Below, in pieces: positions 6,081-12,644 of a DNA stretch of 12,644 nt. Positions within the stretch are counted from its first letter, which is position 1. Each line of letters begins with the position of its first letter. Source of the stretch: Phyllobacteriaceae bacterium (GTDB lineage: Bacteria > Pseudomonadota > Alphaproteobacteria > Rhizobiales > Devosiaceae); the NCBI GenBank assembly GCA_012799265.1, contig JAAZLP010000470.1:1-12644 (forward strand), given 5' to 3'. The position numbers were made by a program, and so were the translations under genes. A model generated the notes under the pieces. That model was not told the origin of the DNA and did no database searches. It was given only the letters and a program-made list of their open reading frames with translations.

Positions 6081-8143
6081 TCTTCCGGCTCCAGGAGCCG
6101 GAAATCCGCCGGTCTTGCGGGACAGGCGTCGTAGAAGCGGATCAGGCGATGGTCGATTTTTCCCGCGCGTGATCGGCAGGTTTCCAGAAGTGCTGTGAAG
6201 TCGTCCTGCTGGCTCAAGGCCCGCAGCAAATCCGCATGTGCTTGTGCAAGAGCCGCGAAGTCAGCGCTGCGCGCCAGCGTCTCATCCCCCACGAGAATGA
6301 GAATCGGATCGCGGTCCGTCATCCCCTTGAGCTGGAGCGCACCGGCCTCGAGATAGGCAAGTTCAGGGGCGGCGTCTGCGGTCGGTCTGGTCACAAGGAT
6401 GTCATAGGCAACGGTCTTGCAGGCGCCTTCGATCCGGCTCGCGACATTGACCGTGTCGCCGATGCAGGAATAGTCGAAGCGCTGCTCGAAACCCATATTG
6501 CCGACCAGCGCCGGACCCGTGGCAATGCCGATACCGATGGCGATGGGTTCCCGACCCTCCTCCGAGAGCTTTTCGACGGCGGCGCGCATGCCCAGGGCGG
6601 CGCGGCAGGCGTGGAGGGCGTGACGGTCGACTTCGGCGGGGGCGTTCCAGAAGGCCATGACGGCGTCGCCCATGAACTTGTCGATGGTACCCAGCTCCTT
6701 GACGATGGCGGCGCCCAAGGCGGCGAAAAGCCGATTGAGGATGGCGACGAGATCGGTCGGCGCGGTGCGCTCTGCCAGCGCGGAGAAATTGCGCACATCG
6801 GAGAACATCACCGTCAGCTCACGCATGTCGCCACCCAGCTTGAGGAGATTAGCGTCGGCTTCGATGCGCGTGAGCAGCGAGGGCTCGACGTAGTGAGCGA
6901 AGGCGCGGCGAACGCGGCGGCGGTCCGCATCGGTTGAAGCGAAGCGGAAGAAGGCCATGGCGGCATAAAGGACCAGAATGCCGAGCAGCGAGAAGCTGGG
7001 GTCGATGAGGAGGCCATGGACGGCAAAGGCGTACCAGGCGCTGGCGACGAGGACGGCAACCGCGGAGAGCGACACGAAGAGGCCGATGATCGGCCCGGTC
7101 AGGATCACGGCGAGGATGACGAGCAGCCCTGCGCCGATGAAGAGCAGCGCTTCGAGACCGGCGACCCAGTCGGCCCGATCAAGGAAAGTGTTGGTCAGGA
7201 CCTGTTCGATGATCTGGGCGTGGATGGAGACGCCGGGCACGGCGGTGCCCAGCGCACTGGTTCGGATATCCAGGAGCCCGCTGGCGGAGGTGCCGATGAG
7301 GACGATATGGCCCTCGATCAGCGGGGCGAGATCGGCATAGTCATCTGCCATGAGCTCGCGGGCGGGCAGATAGATGCCGGGATCGAGCTCACGGTAGTAA
7401 ATCCAGTGATCGCCGCCTGGTCCGGTCGGGATGGAGAAATCGACGACGCGCAGGAGTTCCATGCCGGGTGAAGCCGAACCCATGGCGACGATGGTCGAGG
7501 CGCCCATGGCGACGCGTAAGGCTTCGATTGCCAGCGCAGGGAAAGTCGCATCGCCAGCCTGCCAGAGAAGCGGCAGGCGACGCGCGACGCCGGACCCATC
7601 GCGATCAAGGCTGGCAATGGCAAGGCCCTGAGCGGGATCAGCGAGCATTTTGAGCGGCTCGGCGACGCCGCCAAGCTTCGGGACGCTGGCGAGAGGATTT
7701 TCGCCGACGCTGGCGACGCCAGCCTTGGGGGCTAGCGTCGTTTCATCGGCCCGTGGGCTCTGGGCGAAGCTGAGGATGACGGGGGCGCTGGCGATAGTTT
7801 GGGCAAACGCGGCGTCATTCTCCTCCCCAAGGCGATCGGGCTCGCTGAAGAGAAGGTCGAAGGCAATCGCTGCGGCCCCAAGATCGGTGAGGCGCTGGGC
7901 GATCTCGGCCATCATGGTGCGGGACCAGGGCCACTGGCCGAGGCTGCGCAGGGATGGCTCGTCGATATCGATGATGCGGATCGGCAGGCCGGGCGGCGCT
8001 TCGCGCGGTTTGATCTGCTGGAATAGATCGAAGGTGGTCTCGCGGGCGACGCGGACGGCATAGGGATCAGCGGCGCGCAGCAGGGTCAGCGCGATGATGA
8101 TTGCGAGCCCGAAGAGTACCGCTATCCATCCCCGCCTGCCCAT
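6074..8143 (-). CDS. CHASE2-domain class III adenylate/guanylate cyclase
   Basis: A 689-residue inner-membrane sensor cyclase expected to make cAMP (or cGMP) in response to a signal at the periplasmic CHASE2 domain. An N-terminal span (about 7-23) leads to CHASE2 (about 35-320, with IRIIDIDEPSL, GQWPWSR and VLIGTSASGLLD), then three spans (about 327-349, 351-375, 378-400), a short linker, and the catalytic domain (about 440-620). Catalytic residues look intact: metal-binding D449 in FSDVRNFS and D493 in MGDAVMAFW, base-selecting K489, and N566 and R570 in GDTVNVASRIEG. The other base-selecting position is Ser559, where Asp or Thr is usual in adenylate cyclases. About 70 residues follow the cyclase domain without a known fold. 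The ATG is 8 nt after the regulator gene, with no clear ribosome-binding site, so co-transcription and coupled translation are likely. Confidence 0.93.
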   Translation of the reverse strand: MGRRGWIAVLFGLAIIIALTLLRAADPYAVRVARETTFDLFQQIKPREAPPGLPIRIIDIDEPSLRSLGQWPWSRTMMAEIAQRLTDLGAAAIAFDLLFSEPDRLGEENDAAFAQTIASAPVILSFAQSPRADETTLAPKAGVASVGENPLASVPKLGGVAEPLKMLADPAQGLAIASLDRDGSGVARRLPLLWQAGDATFPALAIEALRVAMGASTIVAMGSASPGMELLRVVDFSIPTGPGGDHWIYYRELDPGIYLPARELMADDYADLAPLIEGHIVLIGTSASGLLDIRTSALGTAVPGVSIHAQIIEQVLTNTFLDRADWVAGLEALLFIGAGLLVILAVILTGPIIGLFVSLSAVAVLVASAWYAFAVHGLLIDPSFSLLGILVLYAAMAFFRFASTDADRRRVRRAFAHYVEPSLLTRIEADANLLKLGGDMRELTVMFSDVRNFSALAERTAPTDLVAILNRLFAALGAAIVKELGTIDKFMGDAVMAFWNAPAEVDRHALHACRAALGMRAAVEKLSEEGREPIAIGIGIATGPALVGNMGFEQRFDYSCIGDTVNVASRIEGACKTVAYDILVTRPTADAAPELAYLEAGALQLKGMTDRDPILILVGDETLARSADFAALAQAHADLLRALSQQDDFTALLETCRSRAGKIDHRLIRFYDACPARPADFRLLEPEEA
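6083..6103. repeat. Second perfect inverted repeat inside the 3' end of the cyclase gene
   Basis: TTCCGGCTCC and GGAGCCGGAA are separated by a single base, folding as a 9-bp stem with a 3-nt loop. It lies in the codons for the last residues of the cyclase, 2 nt from the terminator-like hairpin. The two hairpins in a row may act together as a barrier to transcription from the + strand or as RNA stabilisers for the cyclase message. Confidence 0.5.
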
Positions 8144-8151
8144 GGATGCGG

Positions 8152-9078
8152 TCAGACTGCCTGTCGCTGAATCGAGACAACCGGCGGACGGGAAACGCTG
8201 GGGCGCGTGCGGACGTCGCGACGGAAATCGGTCGGCGACTGGCCGGCGACGCGGCGGAAGGACTTGTTGAAGGCGCTGAGCGAGCCAAAGCCACTGTCCA
8301 TGGCGATGGTCAACACGCTCTCTTCGCCCCGCATCAACTGGGCCTGCGCATAGGAGAGGCGCATGAGATTGATATAGTCGTTGAGCGTCATGCCGGTCGA
8401 TTTCTTGAAGACGGTCATGGCGTATTTCGGGTGGACGTCGGCGGCGACCGCAATATCGATGGAGTCGATGTCCTCGCGAAAATTGTCGGCGATGAATTCG
8501 CAGATGCGCACGACAATCGGCGAGGTGTGGTGGTCCGGACCGCCATCGGCCGCAGGGACACCATCACCGGGAAAGAGGCTGTAAGGCGAAAAGCGGATGC
8601 GCTCGATGCGCAGCAGCAGCTCGTCCACGGCAAGGGCTGCCTTCAAGGGATCGCCGGAGCGGGCATAGTCATTCCAGCGCGCAAAATTGAGGGGATCGGA
8701 GGCGTCGGTGGCCTGGGTGACGAGGGTCGCCCCCTGCACCAGCCGCGCCTGCACTTCCTGCGGCAGGCGCAGGCGGAAGAAATGCACCAGCGGCAGGTGG
8801 CCGCCGGCATAGACGAGATCGTCGGAGGCGTCGTCCATCCAGTGCGGCTGCCCGCCCCAGAACAGCGCAAGGTCCCCTTCAGAGAAGAGGATCTCGTGGC
8901 CACTCATCTTGTAGTGGGCCCAGCCCTTGACGATGAAATTGACTTCGACCTGCACATGCCAGTGGGAGGATTTCATCACCAGCGGTCTGTCGTGGAACAT
9001 GTGCAGTTCCGTGGGCAAGCCTTCCACGCCGTCCAGCAAGGGCTCGTAATAAGTACGACTAATCTTACTATCCGCCAA
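8152..9078 (-). CDS. AraC-family transcriptional regulator, MelR-like
   Basis: A 308-residue regulator with an N-terminal cupin-type sensing domain and a C-terminal double helix-turn-helix domain. The sensing domain has SSHWHVQVEVNF (37-48), FSEGDLALFWGGQPHW (65-80) and a later HLPLVHFFRL, which resemble the corresponding parts of E. coli MelR, the melibiose operon activator. The DNA-binding part spans about 188-290: IDIAVAADVHPKYAMTVFKK is helix-turn-helix 1 and LTIAMDSGFGSLSAFNKSFRR is helix-turn-helix 2, followed by the family closing GQSPTDFRRD. The start is a TTG at 9076-9078; an in-frame TAA three codons upstream prevents further extension, and the first ATG (9000) would remove 26 residues. 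It is divergent from the sugar transporter genes, which it probably activates when the sugar is present, and directly upstream of the cyclase gene. Confidence 0.9.
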   Translation of the reverse strand: MADSKISRTYYEPLLDGVEGLPTELHMFHDRPLVMKSSHWHVQVEVNFIVKGWAHYKMSGHEILFSEGDLALFWGGQPHWMDDASDDLVYAGGHLPLVHFFRLRLPQEVQARLVQGATLVTQATDASDPLNFARWNDYARSGDPLKAALAVDELLLRIERIRFSPYSLFPGDGVPAADGGPDHHTSPIVVRICEFIADNFREDIDSIDIAVAADVHPKYAMTVFKKSTGMTLNDYINLMRLSYAQAQLMRGEESVLTIAMDSGFGSLSAFNKSFRRVAGQSPTDFRRDVRTRPSVSRPPVVSIQRQAV

Positions 9079-9097
9079 ATTCGCTTACCCGATGAGA

Positions 9098-9125
9098 GTG
9101 ACGGCGACAAATCCTTCGATACTCT
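9098..9125 (+). promoter_or_regulatory. Possible weak promoter for the sugar transporter operon
   Basis: In the 89-nt divergent region, GTGACG and TACTCT are 16 nt apart, giving partial -35 and -10 boxes (four and three of six consensus bases). A weak promoter would suit activation by the adjacent AraC-type protein. No clear pair of repeated operator half-sites was found, and no promoter for the regulator itself could be picked with confidence. Confidence 0.25.
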
Positions 9126-9167
9126 AGAAAGCGCTCAGAGGAAGAGCAATTGAAAAGGGAGGACTAC

Positions 9168-10439
9168 ATGCTTCGCACAAGTTCACGACTATCCCGCTCG
9201 CTGGCGCTCGCCTTTGCCGGTATCAGCCTGACCAGTGTCAGCGTCGCTGCCGGCGAACTCACCATCTGGTGCTGGGACCCGAATTTCAACATCGCCGCCA
9301 TGGCCGACGCCACTGCGCGCTATACCGCGGCCAACCCCGACACCACCTTCGCCATCAACAATGTGACCCAGGACGAAATCAACCAGAAGCTGCAGACCCA
9401 GCTTTTGGCCGGCGTGTCTGACGGGCTGCCGGATATCGTTCTCATTCAGGACGACAATATCCAGCGCTTCCTGCAGTCCTTCCCCGGCGCCTTTGTGCCG
9501 CTTTCGGACTCGATCGATATGACCAAGTTCGCCGACTACAAGGTGGCGGCGGCGACCTATGAGGGCAAATCCTATTCCCTGCCCTTCGACTCCGGTGTGA
9601 CCGGCCTGTTCTATCGCGCAGACTATCTGGAAGAAGCCGGATACACGCCGGCAGACGTTCAGGACATCACCTGGGATCGTCTGATCGAGATCGGCAAGGA
9701 CGTCCTCGACAAGACCGACAAGCAGCTGATCGGCATGGACTTCAATGATGATGGCCAGATCATCATGATGATGCAGTCCACCGGCTCCTGGTACCTCACC
9801 GAGGGCAATGAGCCCAATATCCTCGACAATCCGGCGCTGCGTGAATCGCTCGAAGTGTTCCAGGAAATGTCCCAGGCAGGCCTGCTCAAGCCCGTCTCCG
9901 ACTGGACCAGCTATACTGGCTCGTTCACCTCCGGTGATGTGGCCACCGTCCCGCAGGGCGTCTGGATCACCGGCACGATCAAGTCGATGCCCGACCAGGC
10001 CGGTCAGTGGCGCGTGGCGCCGTTGCCCAAGCTCAACGATGTGGAAGGCGCGACGCACTATTCCAACAATGGCGGCTCGAGCTGGTACGTGCTGTCTTCC
10101 TCGCAGAACCAGGAAGAGGCCATCGACTTCCTCAAGACCGTCTGGGCTGAAGATGTCGACTTCTACCAGGGCATCCTCGTAAACCAGGGCGCTGTCGGCT
10201 CGCTGCTCGCTGCCCGCGAAGGCGATGCCTACAAGGCCAGCGACGACTTCTTCTCCGGCGAGCCGGTCTGGCAGAACTTCTCGGACTGGCTCTCGCAGGT
10301 CCCTGCGGTCGACTACGGCACCTTTACGCCGGAAGCGCGTCTCGCGGTTCGCGCCCAGCTGCCGAACATCGCCAATGGCGGCAATATCGACGATGCGCTC
10401 AAGGCCATCGACGCCCAGCTGCGCCAGCAGATGCAGTAA
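9168..10439 (+). CDS. lacE: Sugar ABC transporter substrate-binding protein, LacE-like
   Basis: A periplasmic binding protein of 423 residues that captures a sugar, probably a galactoside, and presents it to the LacF/LacG membrane pair. I chose ATG 9168 because AAGGGAGGA (9155-9163) lies just upstream; the in-frame TTG at 9150 precedes that site. Residues 1-28 form a Sec signal peptide (basic head, hydrophobic core, cleavage near VAA-GE) with no lipobox cysteine. The mature start ELTIWCWDPNFNI and the later DIVLIQDD, LQSFPGAF, PFDSGVTGLFYRADYLEEAG, GVWITGT, GGSSWYVL and NQGAVGSLLAAR match my memory of Agrobacterium LacE closely. It is the first gene of the operon and is followed by a strong hairpin. 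The symbol reflects this resemblance; lactose itself is not proven, and melibiose or another galactoside is possible. Confidence 0.88.
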   Translation: MLRTSSRLSRSLALAFAGISLTSVSVAAGELTIWCWDPNFNIAAMADATARYTAANPDTTFAINNVTQDEINQKLQTQLLAGVSDGLPDIVLIQDDNIQRFLQSFPGAFVPLSDSIDMTKFADYKVAAATYEGKSYSLPFDSGVTGLFYRADYLEEAGYTPADVQDITWDRLIEIGKDVLDKTDKQLIGMDFNDDGQIIMMMQSTGSWYLTEGNEPNILDNPALRESLEVFQEMSQAGLLKPVSDWTSYTGSFTSGDVATVPQGVWITGTIKSMPDQAGQWRVAPLPKLNDVEGATHYSNNGGSSWYVLSSSQNQEEAIDFLKTVWAEDVDFYQGILVNQGAVGSLLAAREGDAYKASDDFFSGEPVWQNFSDWLSQVPAVDYGTFTPEARLAVRAQLPNIANGGNIDDALKAIDAQLRQQMQ

Positions 10440-10454
10440 CTCCCTCCCTGACTG

Positions 10455-10480
10455 TGGGGGCGGACTACGGCCCGCCCCCA
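10455..10480 (+). promoter_or_regulatory. G/C-rich intergenic hairpin between binding-protein and permease genes
   Basis: TGGGGGCGG and CCGCCCCCA form a perfect 9-bp, almost all G/C stem around an 8-nt loop, starting 16 nt after the binding-protein stop. No T-tract follows. In many importer operons a hairpin here protects the upstream message from 3' decay or partly ends transcription, giving more binding protein than permease. Confidence 0.6.
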
Positions 10481-10513
10481 ACCGAGGCAATCAGGCATTT
10501 GATCGGAGCGGGT

Positions 10514-11404
10514 ATGGCGCAGGCACGTCTTGACCGGAACGAGCAGATCAATGGCTGGGCATTCATCATGCCGGCCATGGTGCTGCTTGGCATCTTCATG
10601 ATCTATCCCATCCTGTGGTCGCTCTGGATGAGCTTCCAGGTGGGCCGCGGCAACGCATTCTCCTTTGGCGGGCTAGCCAATATCCAGCGCCTCGCCAATG
10701 ACGCCCTGCTGTTGCAGGCGCTGAGCAACACCATCATTTTCTTCATCATCCAGGTGCCGATCATGATCGTGCTGGCGCTGCTGTTCGCAGTGGCGCTTAA
10801 TGATGCGACGCTGCGCTTACGGGGCATCTTTCGCACGCTACTATTCCTGCCCTGCGTGACCTCGCTGATTGCCTATTCGAGCCTGTTCAAATCGATGTTC
10901 TCGAACGATGGCGTCATCAATCAGGCGCTGATGGGCCTGCACATTATCGACGCGCCGATCCCGTGGCTGACCGATCCGTTCTGGGCAAAGATCGTCATCA
11001 TCAGCGCCATCACCTGGCGCTGGACCGGCTACAACATGATCTTCTATCTCGCGGCGCTGCAGAACATCGACAAGTCGATCTATGAGGCGGCGCGCATCGA
11101 CGGCATTCCGGCCTGGGCGCGGTTCTGTAAGATCACCGTGCCGATGCTCAAGCCGGTGATCCTCTTCACGACGATCCTATCCACCATTGGCACGCTGCAG
11201 CTCTTTGACGAGGTGAACAACATCACCCAGGGCGGGCCGGGCAATGGCACGCTGACGCTGTCGCTCTACATCTACAACCTCACCTTCCGCATGATGCCGA
11301 GCTTTGGCTACTCGGCGCTGGTGTCCTGGGTGATCGTGCTGATCGTGGCGGTGCTGAGCGTGATCCAGTTCTTCATCGCCCGCGACCGCAGGAGGACAAC
11401 ATGA
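10514..11404 (+). CDS. lacF: Sugar ABC transporter permease, LacF/MalF-like
   Basis: A 296-residue inner-membrane permease with six predicted spans, which forms half of the transport channel. The first span follows NEQINGWAFIMPAMVLLG, and the periplasmic part contains YPILWSLWMSFQ (31-42). The cytoplasmic EAA loop, which docks the ATPase, is YEAARIDGIPAWARFCKITVPML (from Tyr190 to Leu212), with E191, D196, G197 and P210 conserved. Further on, FDEVNNITQGGPGNGT (231-246) is a standard MalF-family segment. I chose ATG 10514, preceded at 5 nt by GGAG (10505-10508); the in-frame GTG at 10454 falls inside the intergenic hairpin and would add an implausible hydrophilic leader. The last four bases overlap the next gene (ATGA). 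Identity as LacF rests on order and likeness to the Agrobacterium system. Confidence 0.9.
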   Translation: MAQARLDRNEQINGWAFIMPAMVLLGIFMIYPILWSLWMSFQVGRGNAFSFGGLANIQRLANDALLLQALSNTIIFFIIQVPIMIVLALLFAVALNDATLRLRGIFRTLLFLPCVTSLIAYSSLFKSMFSNDGVINQALMGLHIIDAPIPWLTDPFWAKIVIISAITWRWTGYNMIFYLAALQNIDKSIYEAARIDGIPAWARFCKITVPMLKPVILFTTILSTIGTLQLFDEVNNITQGGPGNGTLTLSLYIYNLTFRMMPSFGYSALVSWVIVLIVAVLSVIQFFIARDRRRTT

Positions 11405-12213
11405 ACAGCTATGTCCTCAAACGCGGCCTGACCTATGCACTGCTGAGCTTTGCGGCGTTCCTCTCGGTCTTCCCCTTCTTCTGGATGGTGGTCGGCGCGA
11501 CCAACAAATCCACCGATGTCGTCACCGGCAAACTGAGCCCTGGCGATAACCTCATCACCAATTTCCAGAACCTGGCGAGCCAGGTGGATCTGGTACGTAT
11601 CTTCGGCAATTCGTTCTTCATCGCCATCGTCTCGACGGTGCTGACGCTGATCGTTTCGTCACTGGCGGGTTACGGGTTTGAAATCTTCCGGTCGCGGGTG
11701 CGCGAGCGGGTATTCCAGCTCTTGCTGCTGTTTCTCTCGATCCCCTTCGCGGCACTCATGGTGCCGCTCTTCGTGCTGATCTCGCGGGCGCAGCTCAACA
11801 ATACCTTTGCCGCGGTGATCCTGCCGACCATCGCCTCGATCTTCATCATCTTCTATTTCCGGCAGGCGACGAAGGCCTTCCCGCATGAACTGCGCGATGC
11901 GGCGCGGGTGGATGGGCTCAAGGAATGGCAGATTTTCCTCTTCGTCTATCTGCCGACCATGCGCTCAACCTATGCGGCGGCGACGATCATCGTCTTCATG
12001 GGCGCCTGGAACAATTATCTCTGGCCGCTGATCGTTCTTCAGACCAATGAGAACAAGACGATCACGCTGGTCATCTCGACCCTGACGGCGGCCTATACGC
12101 CGGATTATGGCGTGATCCTTCTGGCCACGGTTCTGGCCACGCTCCCTACCCTCATCATCTTCTTTGTCCTGCAACGCCAGTTCGTTGCCGGCATGCTCGG
12201 CGCCGTAAAGTGA
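11401..12213 (+). CDS. lacG: Sugar ABC transporter permease, LacG/MalG-like
   Basis: The partner permease, 270 residues with six predicted spans. It overlaps the preceding gene by 4 nt (ATGA) and has a full AGGAGGA site (11390-11396) four bases before its ATG. N-terminal FPFFWMVVGATN (24-35) is typical of MalG-type proteins. The ATPase-docking EAA loop appears as LRDAARVDGLKEWQIFLF followed by YLPTMRST, with Asp in place of the first Glu (D166), D171, G172 and P185. The WNNYLWPLIVLQ segment (203-214) and C-terminal QRQFVAGMLGAVK also fit the family and match what I recall of Agrobacterium LacG. The next gene, the ATPase, begins 10 nt after the stop; no beta-galactosidase gene intervenes, unlike in the Agrobacterium lacEFGZK order. 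Confidence 0.91.
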   Translation: MNSYVLKRGLTYALLSFAAFLSVFPFFWMVVGATNKSTDVVTGKLSPGDNLITNFQNLASQVDLVRIFGNSFFIAIVSTVLTLIVSSLAGYGFEIFRSRVRERVFQLLLLFLSIPFAALMVPLFVLISRAQLNNTFAAVILPTIASIFIIFYFRQATKAFPHELRDAARVDGLKEWQIFLFVYLPTMRSTYAAATIIVFMGAWNNYLWPLIVLQTNENKTITLVISTLTAAYTPDYGVILLATVLATLPTLIIFFVLQRQFVAGMLGAVK

Positions 12214-12223
12214 GGACCATCAC

Positions 12224-12644
12224 ATGAGCAGCCTCAGCCTCAAAGACATCCGCAAATCCTACGGCGCCGTCGAAGTCATCAAGGGCGTCAATCTCGAGAT
12301 CGACTCCAAGGAGTTCGTCGTCTTCGTCGGTCCCTCCGGCTGCGGGAAATCCACCCTGCTCCGGATGATCGCGGGCCTCGAGCACATTACCGGCGGCGAT
12401 CTGCAGATCGGCGGCAAGCGGATGAATGATGTCGATCCGTCCCAGCGCGGCATCGCCATGGTGTTCCAGACCTATGCGCTCTACCCGCATATGACGGTGC
12501 GGGAGAATATGGGCTTTGCCCTGCGCTTTGCCAAAGTACCCAAGGACCAGATCGAGCAGCGGGTGAATGCTGCCGCGAAGATCCTGGCGCTTGATCCGCT
12601 GATGAACCGCTACCCAAAGGAGCTGTCGGGTGGCCAGCGCCAGC
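12224..12644 (+). CDS. Sugar ABC transporter ATP-binding protein, UgpC/MsmX/LacK-like (3' truncated)
   Basis: The first 140 residues of a CUT1-type ATPase that would power the LacEFG-like importer; the gene runs off the window end. The ATG is seven bases after GAGGA (12212-12216), which overlaps the preceding stop. The Walker A motif GPSGCGKST lies at residues 36-44, the Q-loop is VFQTYALYPHMTV with Q82, and the ABC signature LSGGQRQ is at 134-140, just before the cut. The start MSSLSLKDIRKSYGAVEVIKGV is standard for the maltose/UgpC group. The Walker B motif and the C-terminal regulatory (TOBE/MalK-like) domain lie outside the window. LacK is the expected equivalent by operon position, but many such ATPases serve several importers. 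Confidence 0.95.
   Translation, partial: MSSLSLKDIRKSYGAVEVIKGVNLEIDSKEFVVFVGPSGCGKSTLLRMIAGLEHITGGDLQIGGKRMNDVDPSQRGIAMVFQTYALYPHMTVRENMGFALRFAKVPKDQIEQRVNAAAKILALDPLMNRYPKELSGGQRQ

Noticed and set aside
8101..9153. 350-residue open frame on the + strand opposite the MelR-like regulator gene
   Set aside because: It covers the regulator almost fully, runs into the divergent promoter region and reads as Gly/Arg/His/Asp-rich antisense sequence with no recognisable motif.
9189..10490. 433-residue open frame on the - strand opposite the binding-protein gene
   Set aside because: It is the exact antisense shadow of a clear gene with a signal peptide and ribosome-binding site; its translation is low in hydrophobic structure and matches no family. 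Long antisense frames are common in GC-rich genes with strong codon bias.

Overview
The window is about 60% GC and has compact operons, alpha-proteobacterial gene styles and a LacEFG-type sugar importer close to the Agrobacterium one. It most likely comes from the chromosome of a Hyphomicrobiales (Rhizobiales) bacterium such as Devosia or a relative; the genus is inferred from gene style only. It has three blocks.

Block 1 (1-5619, + strand) is part of an exopolysaccharide (EPS) locus. It holds the 3' end of an outer-membrane polysaccharide export protein, a GT4 glycosyltransferase, a WcaJ-type initiating sugar-phosphate transferase, a secreted beta-propeller protein of unknown role, and a Wzy-type polymerase/ligase. 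The last three are tightly coupled by 1-nt and 4-nt stop/start overlaps. The expected pathway is: the initiating enzyme loads the first sugar on undecaprenyl phosphate, the glycosyltransferase extends it, the membrane polymerase joins repeat units, and the export protein passes the chain out. The propeller protein would act on or bind the product outside the cytoplasm.

Block 2 (5620-6103) is a junction. It contains a complete tRNA-Pro(GGG) on the - strand with a plausible promoter, a 41-residue single-span membrane protein with a good ribosome-binding site, and two adjacent hairpins where that small gene converges with the cyclase gene.

Block 3 (6074-12644) is a sugar uptake and signalling region. 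On the - strand, a MelR-like AraC-family regulator is followed 8 nt later by a CHASE2-class III nucleotide cyclase, probably as one transcript. Divergently on the + strand lies an ABC importer: LacE-like binding protein, LacF-like and LacG-like permeases, and an ATPase cut by the window end. A strong hairpin sits between the binding-protein gene and the first permease gene, a place where such systems often adjust relative protein levels. No beta-galactosidase gene is present between the permease and ATPase genes, unlike the classical Agrobacterium lac operon, so the transported galactoside is uncertain.

No CRISPR array, insertion sequence, phage gene or clearly new defence system was seen. 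The items most worth following up are the propeller protein embedded in the EPS operon and the regulator-cyclase pairing.
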